In this document: one piece after another, positions 1-12,420 of the stretch
Numbering within the stretch: position 1 is the stretch's first letter
Layout of the letters: each line of letters starts with the position of its first letter
Assembly (NCBI GenBank): GCA_963969595.1
Contig: OZ018409.1
Location: forward strand, 622,501 to 686,500
Reading direction: 5' to 3'
DNA from: Neckera pumila
Lineage: Eukaryota; Streptophyta; Bryopsida; Hypnales; Neckeraceae
Length of the DNA: 64,000 nucleotides
The notes under the pieces: generated by a model
Seen by the model: the letters and a program-made list of their open reading frames with translations, nothing else
Databases searched by the model: none
What the model was told of the DNA's origin: nothing
Position numbers and translations under genes: made by a program

Positions 1-811
1 ACAAGATTCTATGGTTACATGTGTTCAACAATATTTTATTTCTAAAATTTGGTACTTTTTTGGGGAATGGCAATTTTGGAGCGTTTTTGACTTTTCGGTG
101 AATACATAGTCAACAAGGTTCAAGGGTTAAGTTCACACCCTTCATTTTTCAAAAACAAACTTTTCTTAGGAAAATTTTTTTGGTTCAAATTGACACCTTT
201 TCATATTTAGTTACGTACTTTCATTGGTTTCATATTCTACTTCTCTTTTCACATCTTATTTCTTCGTGGGTAGGGGATTTGAATCCTTGAAATGGTATGA
301 AATTTAAATCCTCATAAATCCTTTGAATGGTATGAATTAAAATTTTCTTCAAATTTTGCATCTCACTTTTTGGCCTTTTGGATCTTCACATTTTCTTAAT
401 ATTCCTTTCACCCTACAAATGTGTCGCTTCACGCCTAAGTTCAAAATATCCAAATGTCATATATCATGCTATTTGTCATGCAACCGAGCTAATCCAATAT
501 CCATTAACAAAAAATATTGCACTTCACATCCAAACAAAGCATACAATTTATAGAGTAAACACTTGTATACATTACAATTTGCAAAACACACAAAAAATCA
601 AAATGTATGTCCAATTCCACATACATTGGTATATATTATATGTGCATATATACTACGTCCTCTACATACGATAAATCCTCACCTCTACATTCATCAACTA
701 CTTCTGTATCTCTATAATTCTATATACTACGGTAAGTCGGTAACCTACTGATATTCAGTATGATTGCCGAAAATATTCATCGGGCATAGGGAACTTGAAA
801 GTAGTGCAAAA
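1..811. other. AT-rich non-coding DNA with part of a dispersed repeat
   Basis: No gene seen. The first 150 bases resemble 4,390-4,530 and 17,630-17,770: an 'aagatcctatggtta'-like opening, then 'atttggtactt', then 'aacatagtcaa'. They are therefore one arm of the dispersed AT-rich repeat family described below. Bases 340-770 hold only short chance ORFs of low-complexity composition. Confidence 0.5.
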
Positions 812-2239
812 TCAATTCACAACGTGGGCCAAAGTGCTTTCTTTTCTGATGACCCGGTCCAAGTATTGGTGAAATGCTAGTCCCAATGCTTGGTGTTCGA
901 ATTTGCTGACTTGTGGAGTTTCCTTCTGCAGTGCAGTGTAGGCTTCGGACATGCATTGCCTGTTCATCCTTTGAGCTATTTTAGCAACCGCATGTGCTTC
1001 CGTTTCACATGATAACCTTGGAATGACGTCCTCATTCGCATCAATTTTGTGCAAATAGGCGCTACTAGGATCCAACCACCACCTCTCTGCCAAAGTTTGG
1101 TCCCTCTGAATGGCAGATGTGAATGTGTACAAGGATTTAGGATGTTCACTAGCTAAGCTAGTCAAGCCCCAATCACAAATTCCAACATACACACGTGACT
1201 CGTCATCGGGGAAGTGAAACATGATGTTGTCTGGAGAAATATCATTGTGGAGATGTCCAGCAACATGCACTGCATTCATAATCTGCACGAACGCCCATGT
1301 AAGTTCCGTTCGCTTTTTCCTGAACCGAGCAAGGCGGAAAGCGTTAATCACCTCTGCATCTGTTGGATTGTCATACAACAACCGAACATGTATGTTGTCT
1401 GGATAAGCATTATTCATGTTCAGCATATGACGCAGTGTTCCGCCATTCCACCAATAGGAGTATCCTTCATTCCTTGTCGCATGCACTGCAACAAAATGTA
1501 TTACTCCCGGGTGCAAAATCCTCACTGCCATTGATTCGTTCAAGTGTTCCAACTTCGCTAACTCGGGCCTTTTGTTGTGTTGGTGAGATCTCTTTGCTGC
1601 AAACTCCCAAAACGGTGCTATAGGAGCACAGCCTTCAATTCGGACCCTCCGAATTGTAGCGTATCTACCCTTTATAATTTTATCATCTTAGGCTATCACT
1701 TGTGCCGTCTCGGGAAGAGCAACAAGATGTCTCCTGCCATGGTATAATTCAGCCTTCCCATCATCACTATTCCTCCATAACATTGACTTCTTTCTATTTC
1801 GCGATTGAGCAAATGGCTTGCACCGCTTTGTGAATAAATCAGCTCTGAGGATGACTTCCTGAAAAGCTTCATCATTGGCACGGTGCTCCTTCACATATTT
1901 TGCGAGAACCACTTTGGAATTCCACAGCGCATCATATGCCCTGTTGTGAAGAAATTTCAAGAAGCCCTTCTTCTCCATTTCATGTTGCCATTCAGGAACA
2001 TGAAGAGCTTCCATCATCTTCTGTGTCATATCATCGATGAATTTTTTGGGACACTCTTCTTTGTATCTAATGTATTTGCTGTCCAAAGAAAGAGTGGTTT
2101 CAGACTCAAAGAATTTCAAGGTGAATTTGATGAGAAAGTTCTTGCATGCACCCGAGGGAATTTCCTTAAACTCTTTGATACTTGATTGCCATGATTGCAC
2201 CCCTTCTCTCCTCTTCGCAGCCTTCTTTGCCCTCGGCAT
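812..2239 (-). pseudogene. Protein kinase-like gene of a transposon-type cluster, one in-frame stop
   Basis: One reading frame of 476 codons, broken once by TAA at 1,688-1,690. The first ~180 residues are a basic/helical region I do not recognise. After the stop comes a kinase-like domain: a GRYATIRRV glycine-loop-like stretch, AAKRS (candidate beta-3 lysine), NKRPELAKLE (candidate helix-C glutamate), the catalytic loop HNDISPDNIM (HRD replaced by HND, with catalytic D and N kept) and DWG in place of DFG. These signatures are those of eukaryotic protein kinases; the substrate is unknown. There are no introns, and ATG 2,239 lies 266 bp below a TATA-like box and a GGTCGG island. The neighbours are transposon genes with the same 5' layout, so I infer a mobile-element gene rather than a host kinase. 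TAA could derive from CAA (Gln). Kinase call fairly sure; mobile origin inferred. Confidence 0.65.
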
Positions 2240-2499
2240 CGTGATGAATTACCGATATTTAATTACAATTGGTAATGAAAATTACCAGTTTCAAACTTTC
2301 AATTCAATTTCACTCTGAGGTACACGTAATCTTCAATTAACTTGTACAAAAATTTGGCAATAAGGGGCCCCCAAAAGCGGACTCTTGCTTTCCCGAGGAG
2401 AGGAGCCAATGGAGGACGAACCACCAAGCTCTCCGCTCCACGCTTGCACAAGGCAAGGGGGTGAGCAAAAGTGAGGGAGCGGTTGGGCCGTCCGCCCCT

Positions 2500-2506
2500 C
2501 TTATAC
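2500..2506 (-). promoter_or_regulatory. TATA-like box of the kinase-like gene
   Basis: On the minus strand the sequence reads TATAAGAGGGGCGGACGGCC directly below the GGTCGG island and 266 bp above the ATG. The same core recurs in degenerate form (TCTAAGAG-CGGACGGCC) at 12,421-12,437 above E2, and E1 has ATAAATAGCGGGGCGGACG at the same place. Confidence 0.5.
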
Positions 2507-2509
2507 ATT

Positions 2510-2835
2510 GCGGTCGGCCCGACCGCTCCATGGGTTTAGGGTTCGCCGCATCGGACGGCCCGACCGCTCCATCGGCTGGTACGCCGCATCCGACGGCGCG
2601 ACCGCTCCATCGGACGGTTGCGAGGGCTTAGGATTCGCCACAGCGATCGGCCAGGAGGGCGGTCGGCGGGGAGGGCGGTCGGCGGGGAGGGCGGTCGGCG
2701 GGGAAGGCGGTCGGCGGGGAGGGCAGTCGGCGGGGAGGGCAATTGGCGGGGAGACAGTCGGCAAGGAGGGCGGTCGGTGGGGGAGGGCGGTCAGCGGGGA
2801 GGACGGTCGGCGGGGAGGGCGGCCGGCGGTTTTAG
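2510..2835. repeat. GGTCGG island 1, ~16-bp tandem repeats
   Basis: GC-rich block in AT-rich surroundings. From about 2,650 it is a tandem array of a 16-bp unit (gagggcggtcggcggg), roughly eleven imperfect copies; 2,510-2,640 holds looser CGGTCGG/CGACCGCTCC repeats. Gly/Arg/Pro-rich ORFs through it are low-complexity artefacts. It lies immediately upstream of the minus-strand kinase-like gene. Confidence 0.8.
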
Positions 2836-2859
2836 GGTGAAATAAGCTGAAAATAGGGG

Positions 2860-5800
2860 AGACGGTGGCAGCCAACAAAGAATGTTTTCTTTGTGTGTTC
2901 TTTTCCCATTGATGATATTGTTGTCAATTTAGAAAGCTTTCATTCATTCCATTTGGATTGGTTATGAAAAGTTCTATACAATCTTATTTTCAATGCACTT
3001 CAGAAAATGAATTTGTAGAAATTCATTCTTGAATGAAATTTCTTCAATATTTTTTCCCCAAAATAGGTGTGTGTAGTTCAATTTTTTGGGCTACAATAAT
3101 CTTACCATTCAATTACTCTAGTCTTATTAAATGCAAAAGATATTAAAATTGAAGATTTATTGTACCCACTTTGACAGTTCTCTTTATGAATTTTTAAAAT
3201 ATTGATAATTAAGTTTTCTGAAATTTCTTCTTGGCTAAACTCTCACCAGAATTTCCAATTTCCAAATTCAAAGCTCACAACTCACTATTTCAAAAGTTTC
3301 AAGTTTACAAACTTCAAAAGCAGAAGACTACATCCCACAATGTCTTCAAAAACTTCTTTTCTCCACTTTAACCCCTAAAGGATCAAATATCGTTTTGGGG
3401 CAAGATAGCGATTTTAGGCAATTCATTATGCATGGAATTTTTATTTTCCTTCTTTCAAATTTTCACACACGATGTGTCTGAGGAGTAGCTTCAAGGCCCA
3501 ATAATTTCACAACATCCAACCACAAGGTGAAAAAGTTATTGCATGATATGCAGCTTTCTTTTATCTCTGGGCAGCTCAGGCAGCAAAAAAACTTCTTAAA
3601 AAATCACTTGTTTAATCCTTCAATGCCGAATTGGTTTACGTGGAACAGTGGAAATCATGGTTTTTTGAACCGTGGGAACAATTAGAATAAAAAATTCCTA
3701 AAGTAAGCATCGGAAGTCAAAGCACTATAAAAGCTCTCCCCTTTCCACTCCTATTTCCGAGGATGAAATCATACATTTCTATCCTAGACTATAAGATCCC
3801 CTCTCATTCATCGACCAGAAAATGACTTCAGCGTCGTTTTAGGGTTAAAAAATTAAAATTTCAAATTGGTTCTTTAAATTCGTATATACGCAAGAAGCTT
3901 TGAATCATTCCATTCCGATCTTAGTTGAAGGTAGTTTTGAAATCCTTACTCTAAAAAAATATTCAAAGTCAATTATTTAATTCAAATTTCAATATTCCTG
4001 AAAATAAAAATAAAAAAATTGGGTGTACATTCTTCATTTTAACATTACAACAAACGGAATTGGCTTCTTCCTATTCTTCAATGAAATTCAGAACAATGTA
4101 GTCCTCTGAATCATCCTCTTTTTTTTCTATCTTCTATTTTCTTCCTATGTGTTGTACAATTGTAAATGACCTAAAATTTGTCAAGCATGTACCTAACTTG
4201 CCTTCAAGAATGAATTCTAAGAGTTACCCCCATTTTGGACATTTTTTCATATGAATGTGACCTTGTGAAGTGCAGGTGCCCTGTTTTTCGCAGGGACCCC
4301 AAAAGCATTTTTGTCAATTGAAACGCTATTATCTTACAATCTACATGGTGGAAAATTCTGAAATTTTTGCCGCATATTTTCAAACCCATTCATTACAAGA
4401 TCCTATGGTTATATGTGTCCAAAATTAAAAAAATTCTAGAATTTGGTACTTATACTAGAACTGGTAGTTTTAATGCAGTTGTAGTAAAAAGTAAAAACAT
4501 AGTCAAAAAACTTTAGGGATTAAACACAAATATCTTGCAATATGTGTGGTCCAAAATTATGTCAAATGCTCCAGAAATCCATATACTAGTTGGGTGTAAG
4601 ATCCTATGCCTACATGTGGTCATGTGCCCATAAAAGAATTTTCTAATTGTTATATTCTATCCTATAGAAATTGGAAGTCTAAGATTTCTTGCCAAAAGTA
4701 AGGCCTTGGGACTCTACTTCATGGAGCCCAAAATGCACATGCAATGTTCAACCCTAGAAGTTCCATTGTCTCCGAGCAAGACAAAATACATTTTGGGCGT
4801 TTACCTCTGACCTCAATTTATATTGAAACATTCTGAAACTTACCTATTTCATAGGAAAGTTGATTAGCTTTGTCATAATAGATTTTTTATTTCAAGTGGT
4901 TCCTGGGAGCAAAAGTTATATCAGATTATCAGAACAAGTCCAAAAAAAAAAAAAAATCTTTTTGGAAAATTTTATACTTTTCTCTACATGTGAACCTTCC
5001 ATTCCTTTTGTTTGGACTAATAATGAAAAATTTATGGAGAACTTTGCTTTTCAGAGAATTTGAGCATCTTTTTAGGAAAATGACTTCTAAAATTCTTTTC
5101 TCAATACAATTCCAAGAAACTTTCAAATATTTTTTTCCAAAATGTTGTGTTTTTCAACTTAAATAATCTCAACAATGGAATCATTATATTTCAATCCTAT
5201 GTGAAATCTATTAACGAATTTGTTTTTCTTCTCTTCGACCTACTCACCTACTTCTACTTAATAATTTTTAAAATAATGAAAACAAAGTGTTCTTTTTAAA
5301 ACAAAATTCTAGACTTCCAACTCACGTCTCCAACATACAAAATCTTGAATTCAAAATTTGTATTTCAAAAATATTATACAACTGCAGATCAAATTCAGCA
5401 CAAATTGGAAGCCAGCATTCAAAAAAAATTTCTTTTTCAAGTTTGAATGGTAATAACCTCCAACCTGTATGGTTAAACTTCATGAAATTTTGACCACATC
5501 ATTTTTGACAAGTAAAGTACAAGATCCTACACTTAGATTAAAAAAAAATAGAATTCCGTGTTCATGGGTGAATGCAACAAAAATGGCAGCTTTGGGTGGT
5601 TGTAGACAAGAAAATCGCCTTGGAACTTCAAGAATTAAAAACACTCAATTTTTCCAAATTCACATGTTAGTACCTTCCTATTTATACAAACCAACTTTGT
5701 AAACAACTAAACATTCACATACATCATCCAACTGACCTAAGACAAATGCAACTAAAGTGGCAATTTTCATAGCTTTAGGATAAAATGATAGATTTGGGAC

Positions 5801-6166
5801 TTCAGGGTTTAAAAGCAATTCAATATTTTCCTTATATATTTGGACTATACTTTTCATTTGCAAGTCTGTATTGACTTTAACATGAGATGATGGGAGAAAG
5901 CCGTCCGATTACTCCGGTAGTCCAGTACAATATTTATATTAATAAAAAAACCTGGTTTTGCCAAAAATGGTATTCAATAATGGTAACCTTGAATACCTAC
6001 CAATGTCTCACATATTCTCAGAAAAGGCCATTCTATGTACAGTGCAAAATACAATATTGCACTTCACGGAGATCATTGTACTATGCTTGCCATGAAAAAA
6101 CATTCCATGTACATTTAACAACATATATGATTGTATTCTAAAAGAAAGTCATTCCAACAATACACA
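2860..6166. repeat. AT-rich spacer with dispersed repeats X1, Y1 and Y2
   Basis: No gene. Bases 3,860-4,600 (X1) are clearly homologous by eye to 17,080-17,770 on the same strand, for example around 'tatatacgcaagaagcttt', 'gtgaccttgtgaag' and 'gcatttttgtcaatt'. Bases 2,930-3,400 (Y1) and 4,860-5,650 (Y2) resemble 10,900-11,700 and 22,900-23,760, sharing 'catttggattggttatga'-type and 'atactagtt...aagatcc' blocks. All copies are in direct orientation. The family is unknown and could be diverged non-coding arms of the transposons that carry the neighbouring ORFs. Confidence 0.55.
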
Positions 6167-7279
6167 CTATTCTTCCTCGGAATCTGAATCGGTGTCATCT
6201 CTCTGACTTGGCCCAGTAGAACCAGACCCATAAACCCCAAGATATGGACCTCCACCGTAGATGTCTCCACGTCCACTTGATGCACCTGCTTATCCATGAA
6301 TGTCGTAGCCAGGACCTCTAAAAGTTGGCGGAGGAGCTGAAACACTATGGACAGATCGACCTTTGCTTGGACGACTATAATAAGAGCTTCCTTGATGCTC
6401 ATATGACCCACCTCCAGTGGTCCCACCGTAGTATTGTGAGCCTCCTTGGCTAGAACCACCATATTGCGCGATTCCATGGCTTCTTTCTCTGCCTCGAGAT
6501 TCACCTCGTGGATCATTACCATATTGAGAATGACTTCCGCTTTGTGGTAGGCCATATGCACCACGGTCACGTTCGTATGACCTATCGTGCCCAGGTTGTT
6601 GACCACAATCTTCTAGGCTTCTTCGCATGGCCTCATGCATTTCTTGTTCGTATTGTATGTTGTCTTGTTCTTCTTGGCGTAACTGTGTTCCTCCAAATGT
6701 TACGGGTGCAGGAGCATCATCGTCATCATCTTCTTCATCGAGTTCATTTTCTGCATCCGGCAACACAACTGTAGGAAGATGGCCATATCCTCGATTAGAA
6801 TGCTCATACATGCAATCGCTGGGACGTGTCCAATTTGAATCAATCACGTGGGCGCTACGATTCAATATGTGCACATCTTTACCCGGAACAGTGCGCCAAT
6901 CCACTTCTTTGTGCAGTACAATCTCTGCCCAAATCATGGCCATAACACCATACAACATGATATTTGGTTTGTTGTTTGGTAAACCTGCTGCTTCTTGGAC
7001 TTCCTTGTACCGTTGCACAAAGTGCTTGCTCATACACGTGCTGATTTGTCCTTCCCAACGAGGATGTTGATACATTGTGCGCTCATGTGACCAGAGTTTG
7101 CAGACATGTGTCATTTTTACGTACTTTTTGCACATTGTGCAAGTCCACAATTTTGTGGGCTCATCTTCCCATCCAAGCTCAGCTACACAGAATGGGTTAG
7201 TCCAATCTTGCCAATTCATGTCCTGCGATTTTTCCCTCCTGGACTTACCGCCTTTGCCCCTTGGTGTTCCGTGTGACAT
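6167..7279 (-). pseudogene. Transposon-type protein E1 (zinc-binding N-terminus, Gly/Ser/Tyr-rich tail)
   Basis: Intact for 329 residues from ATG 7,279 to TAA 6,287-6,289. The same frame continues to TAG 6,167-6,169 and adds an acidic end (DDTDSDSEEE), so the TAA is probably a nonsense change in a 371-codon gene. Residues ~45-70 hold CTMCKKYVKMTHVCKLWSHE, a Cys/His cluster like a BED or other zinc finger. The segment VMAMIWAEIVLHKEVDWRTV matches E2 (ASMVYVKLILGRKVDWSTF) and, weakly, copies A and B (NTIFGSLSGERKVNW), so all four may share a plant transposon domain of the Transposase_32 kind. The tail is rich in QYGG/SY/RGR repeats. No introns. ATG lies 287 bp below a TATA-like box under island 2. 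Function unknown. Confidence 0.6.
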
Positions 7280-7560
7280 GATGACCTTGTTGAAACTGAA
7301 AACAACGAATCTTAAATTTCAATTTCAATTGTGCAACGTGCGGTCCAAGAGCTCTAGAATTTTAGCGAGTGAATGAAGTGAAGCGGTACAACAATCTCTG
7401 AAATGCAACACGTAACTAGCACTGAATTGCTGCAAGCACCTCAGTGTCCCAGCCTAGTCCCTCACACACCAAGCCGGAAGGGGCGCGCAGGTACCCGAAG
7501 GCGCTGGATCTGCCCACTCCGAAAGGGAAGGAACTGTGAAGAACTGAGCGTCCGCCCCGC

Positions 7561-7567
7561 TATTTAT
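7561..7567 (-). promoter_or_regulatory. TATA-like box of E1
   Basis: Minus strand ATAAATAGCGGGGCGGACG, at the island 2 boundary and 287 bp above the E1 ATG. It matches the layout of the kinase-like and hAT genes. Confidence 0.5.
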
Positions 7568-7569
7568 GC

Positions 7570-8335
7570 ACTCGGTCGGCGGAGAAGCCGAGGCGGTCGC
7601 GTACAACCAAATCGGACGGCACGCCGGTCGACCCCAGGATCGTGCGGATCACATCCGTTGGCCTGCTGATCGCACGACCACCGACGAAAGAGCGGACGGA
7701 AAAGGCGAACGGCTTTGACGGAGTGGGTCGTCCAATCGTTCGGTCGGGTTTTTGGACGGGTGATCGATTCGTCAGCACAGCGGTCGGATTATCAGTCGGT
7801 CCAGTTTTCGGTCCGTTAGCACAGCGATCGGGTTTTCGGTCGGTGCAGTTTAAAATCGAGTTTTCGGTCGGGCCGGTTTTCGGACTGCTTTTCAGTCGGT
7901 CGGTCGGGTTTTCGGTCGGTCAGGTTTTCGATCGGGTTTTCGGTCGCGCCGGTTTTCTGACGGGATTTGGGTCGGTCGATCGGGTATTCGGTCGGACAGG
8001 TTTTCGGCCAGGATTCCACTGGGTCTAGTTTTTGGACGGGTATTCGGTCGGTCAAGTTTTCGGTCCGTCAAGTTTTCGGTCGGTCATGTTTTCGGTCGGG
8101 TCTTCGGTCGGTCAGGTTTTCGGTCAGGTTTTCGGTCGGGTTTTCGGTCGGTCCGGTTTTCAGTTTCGGTCTGGTTTTCAGTCGGTCCGATTATCGGTCG
8201 GGTTTTCGGTCGGTCAGGCTTTCGGTCGGGTTCTTGGTCCGTCGGCTTTTCCGGTCGGCTTCTGGACCGCTCATCCGAGCAGTGTGGACGGCCATCGGCG
8301 AATCGGTCGGTCGGTTGGGAAATTGGTCCGGAGAA
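7570..8335. repeat. GGTCGG island 2, ~15-bp repeats
   Basis: From about 7,790 to 8,250 the DNA is an imperfect array built on ggttttcggtcggtc/ggttttcggtcgggt units of about 15 bp, changing phase often. Bases 7,570-7,780 hold single-copy GC-rich sequence with scattered CGGTCGG. ORFs on both strands (GFRSVGFSVG-like) are by-products of the array. It sits just upstream of E1. Confidence 0.8.
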
Positions 8336-8459
8336 TAAACCTCCAGCGACAATGCACCATAGCTATACTAATGAAACCTTAGGGGACAAAAAGGAACTCA
8401 AAGTTCAAAGTTCAAACAAGTTTTTTAAGTTCCAAATTTAGTCTCAAAGGACTTTGTGC

Positions 8460-10740
8460 TTCACACGTGCTTGAGGTAAACATCAAGCGCACCTGAAGCA
8501 CATTTCCATTAATGTAATTGCCTTTAAAAAACAATCACCTAAAAATTAAAAACGTTCTTCAAAAATTTCAAATTCGACTAGAAATGCTTCGGTGTGCTTG
8601 AGATATGCTTGAGGTTCACGTCAAGAACACATAAAGCACACTTGAAGCGCACTTCCTCTACTGAAATTACCTTGGAATAAGAAGCTATGAAAAATTTAAC
8701 TTGGATTAACAATACTTGAGTTCTGCATGGAGTAACCTTGAAGCACACTTGAAGTACATTTCCACTATTATCTTATGGTTGGATAATAAAAGCAATTCAA
8801 AATTGAAATCTTGTACTACATATACGAAATGAAATTATAAGGTCCTTGAAGTGTGCTTACAGTAGACCTCACACACATCTACAAAACATCTCTTGTTTTT
8901 GCATTGCTTTGAAATGATGAAAAATTTAAAAATGAAATGCTTATTTCCAAAACTTAAAGCGTAAGTAAAAGTGATTGATGTGTGCTTGAGGTCTAGCTCA
9001 AGCATATCTCAAGCAAATACCATCTTGTCAAGATACCTTGAATAATTTTTATTTTTATTTTAAATATTGAATTCTTCTGATAAAAATGCAAATCTAAATC
9101 ATGAAAAGGTTTAAGCGTGCTTCAAGTAGACTGTAGAGTGTAGACCTAAGGTCGATTGGGCAGTATACTTTATCTTGTTTCATTGCTTTATAAAGAAGCT
9201 GAAAAACAATTCAAATCTAAAAGGGAAAAAAAAAAAAGTTTTTGAGGTCTGCTCAGATAGACGTTAAACATGCCTGAAGCCCTCAAGCACATTTGTACCG
9301 TTTAAATTATGTTGGATTATAAAGACAACTTCAAATTGAAATCTTTTACAATACATACCAAAGAAAATCACAAGTTGCTTCAAGTACGCTTTGCGAAGAC
9401 CTCAAGCATATGTAAAGTATGTCTCTTTTATTTTCATTGCTTTGAAAGAAAGCTAGACCAGAAGATCAAATTTCAAAAATAAATAAAAAAGTTGAAGGTG
9501 TGCTTCAGGTCTACTTCAAGCTCACCTGAAGGTTGAAGCACATTTTTACTATTCAAAATACTTTGGATCCTAAAAATGATTTTAAATTTAAATCTGATAT
9601 TGAATAATTCAATATCAAATCATCAAATGCTTGAAATATGCTTCAGGTACACCTCAAGCACATCTAGTATACATTTTCACTATTTTCATTCATTTCAAAT
9701 TAAATAAATCTGAAGATAATAGAATCCTCTTCTCAAAATTTTAAATTTTATTAAAAAATGTTTGAAGTATGCTTCACAGGTGCATGACCTGTACTTGAAA
9801 TATACCTACCGTAAGTTTCTACTATTCTCACTGGTTTTGAAAGAAGAAACTCCTAAAAAAAAAATATTTTTCAAAATTTAAAGTATAAATGAAATGGCTT
9901 CAAATGCGTTTGAGGTCTACCATAAGTTCACCTCAAACAAATTCCTACTACTGAGATTTCTTTGTATTAAAAAAATTTTAATTTGAAAATTTTTTGGTTT
10001 AGAAATTAAGCTTAAATAATAAAGTGCTTGAAGTGTGCTCCTACCATGCTTAACAATGCTTAAGGTTTACTTCAACTAAACAAGCAACCTTCAAGCACAT
10101 TCTTAAAATTTCTGTTGTACTTGAATTTATAAAGAACAAGAATTATATTTATTCAGTTTATGATTGAAGGGGTGGAAAATAAGGTACCCTGCATGTGAAC
10201 TTTAAGTTCATATGAAAAATTCTCTCTTTGTTTAAAATGCATTCAAATTAAAAAAGTTGTGATTGAGGTGTGCTTCAAGTCTATCTACATGTCTTTAGTA
10301 TTTCTATTTCATTTCAGAACAAAAAACTCGTGACTTGATTTTATTAGATGTGGTTTTCCAATGTGTATTTTATGTGTGCTTGAGGTTTATTAAGCAAAGT
10401 TGTTTGCTCATCACTTGTAAAATATATTTTTCCTATACAATTTGGGGGGAAATTTTGATTCCAATTAAATGAAAAAAGCAATGGTGCGCTTTACTTGTGA
10501 GATAAACGTTTCATCCTATATGTAAAGACCACATCAAGCACACCTCAAGCGCACTTGTGAAATTTCCAAACAAATTGAATATAATTTATAGTTTGAATCA
10601 TGATTGAAGTGGAATGAGAGAAGTACAGTGTGCTTGAGTTGTACTTCAGGTAGATATGTAGGACACTTCAAACACTCTTATATAAAGGAAATTTGAATGC
10701 AATTGAGTTTCGGTAGTTCAAATAACGTTCGAAGTAGAGT
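8460..10740. repeat. Degenerate ~128-bp satellite with an inverted core
   Basis: About 17-18 diverged copies of a block reading roughly GTGTGCTTGAGGT-CTA, then ACCTCAAGCACA, followed by 'cttgaagcacatttccacta' and an AT-rich spacer ending near 'cattgctttgaaa'. Cores begin near 8,465, 8,590, 8,700, 8,850, 8,970, 9,110, 9,240, 9,370, 9,500, 9,620, 9,760, 9,890, 10,020, 10,265, 10,375, 10,530 and 10,625, mostly 110-150 bp apart. The two core halves (GCTTGAGGT / ACCTCAAGC) are inverted repeats of each other. No coding frame. Old centromere-like or transposon subterminal satellite are both possible. Confidence 0.7.
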
Positions 10741-11960
10741 GTTCATTTTCCTTTCAATCCCTAGAAGGCCGCTTGTCCCCTTGGGGGACAAACTAAGTCG
10801 GGCAAATACCTATGGTCTCAATATGAAGTGAAATTTTTGTGATTTGTGGAATTTGTGTGATTTTGCGAGAAATTTGAGGATATTTAATTTTTAGTTTAAT
10901 TGATGCCCGGAAGTTACAGTTATGACACAATAAGCAAAAACAAGTTTTGGCAGACCGCACCAAAAATATTAAGAGAAAGTGAAACTAATTTTATCCTCAA
11001 ATTTGTTTCTCAAAGACTACATTTTTGTCTACATGTGAAGCTTTGTTTCATTCAATTTGGACTAATAATGAGAAAGTTCTTTACAATCTTAGTTTTTGGG
11101 TTTAGAGAAGAATCTGTGGTCAAAAAAAAATGGATGTTTCACTTTTGGATGTTATTTTCAGAATTTTCCCAAGGAATTTGTTAGACAATCTTAGATTTCC
11201 TTGCTACAACACCGTTGAGATTATTGTGATCCAATTCCATCTAAAAGTTTTTAACAATTTCGTTTTCTCTTCCATCTTAAATTCACCTCTACTTAACAAT
11301 TTTGTAATGAGTGAAAATGAAGTGGTTTTTTTCCGAACTTTTTTTGGTACATTCTAAACTCAACTACTTAATGTAAATAAAGACAAAATCCAAATCATTA
11401 ATGTTAAAAATTTGAACTAAAAAGATTCAAAGCAAAAAAATATAGTTAAGCAAGGTGCCAAAAAACTTATTTTCTTCACTCTAAATGCATATATCTTATA
11501 ATCTACATAGTCAAATTTTTTGAAATTTCTTTCACGTATTCATATACTAGTTAAGGAAAAGATCTTATAGTTGGATATGCAAAAAAAAAGAAGTTTTCAT
11601 GGTTCTTTACTCTTTGCAATAACAATGACATTTTTTAGTGTTTTTTGATAGGAATATCACCTTGGTCCTCTAGGGGTTAATACAATTGGTCCTTCCATTG
11701 GATCTGAAATAGAAACTAAAGAAACATTTAATTGTTTCACATTGCAGTGCATTGAAATTAGGATTTAAAGTGTAGGATTTAGGGTTTAGGGTTTAGGACA
11801 TACTATTTAGGGAAGAGGATTAAAACGTGAAAAAAGAAAATCAATCACACTTACACATAAGTTCTACATGAATTCTACATTGGATGCTTCTTAAAGGAAG
11901 CATCCAATGTAAAAACAAATCAAGAGTTAATGCAAATTGTAGAATCCCACGATTGGTCTT
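10741..11960. repeat. AT-rich dispersed repeat Y3 and short TTTAGGG run
   Basis: No gene. It begins with a 'tgtccccttgggggaca' palindrome (10,776-10,792) whose counterpart 'tgtcccctcgagggaca' lies at 22,835-22,851. It then runs collinear with 22,860-23,740 in diverged form to 'actagttaaggaaaagatc' near 11,545. Bases 11,778-11,797 are 2-3 copies of the plant telomere-type repeat TTTAGGG, too short to be a telomere. Confidence 0.5.
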
Positions 11961-11964
11961 GTTC

Positions 11965-12420
11965 TCTCGTCAACCCATGCGGTCGTCCCGGTCGGCCGTC
12001 CGAGCCGGTCGGCGTATGCGGTTGTCTAAGGCGGTCGGCCCCCGGCAGGCGTCCGAAGCGGTCGGCCCATGTGGTCGTCTGAGGCGGTCGGCCCCGGCAG
12101 GCGTCCGAAGCGGTCGGCCCATGCGGTCGTCTGAGGGGGTCGGCCCCTTCAGTCGTCCGAAGCGGTCAGCTGAAGCGGTTGGCGTACCCTACAACTACCA
12201 TGTCCGGTTTGGATGGCTTCTTCAGTTGGGTTTTCCGGTTCGGGCGGTCGGTCACATCGGAGCGGTCGACGGGGTTGGTCAGCTCGCGGTCGGCAGCAGT
12301 TCGGATCGGACTGCGGCCGTGACGACCGCCGTCGAGGCAGGTGGCGTCGGTCCGGGGCAGGTCTGCGAGCTTCGAGGCCGGTCCGGCGGCGGACGCCGCT
12401 TAGGTCTGGGGCCGGTCGGC
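11965..12420. repeat. GGTCGG island 3
   Basis: GC-rich block with repeats of the pattern 'gcggtcggcccatgcggtc' and 'gtctgaggcggtcggcc', spaced about 50 bp apart at 11,975-12,180. It becomes less regular to 12,420. It lies upstream of plus-strand gene E2. Confidence 0.75.

Noticed and set aside
2508..2878. Gly/Arg- and Pro/Arg-rich ORFs on both strands of island 1
   Set aside because: Overlapping frames on both strands follow directly from the 16-bp GC-rich repeat; no start context, domain or end outside the array.
6115..6606. 163-residue minus-strand ORF overlapping the E1 tail
   Set aside because: Alternative frame of the repetitive Gly/Tyr-rich E1 tail; E1 aligns to E2, this does not.
7642..8382. 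Long ORFs rich in VFGRSG/FSVG in island 2
   Set aside because: Translation of a 15-bp tandem repeat that lacks stops; no protein character.
8460..10740. CRISPR-like array
   Set aside because: Blocks are degenerate, spacers are diverged copies of each other, and the genome is a plant's.
11778..11797. Telomere
   Set aside because: Only two to three TTTAGGG units inside unique AT-rich DNA.
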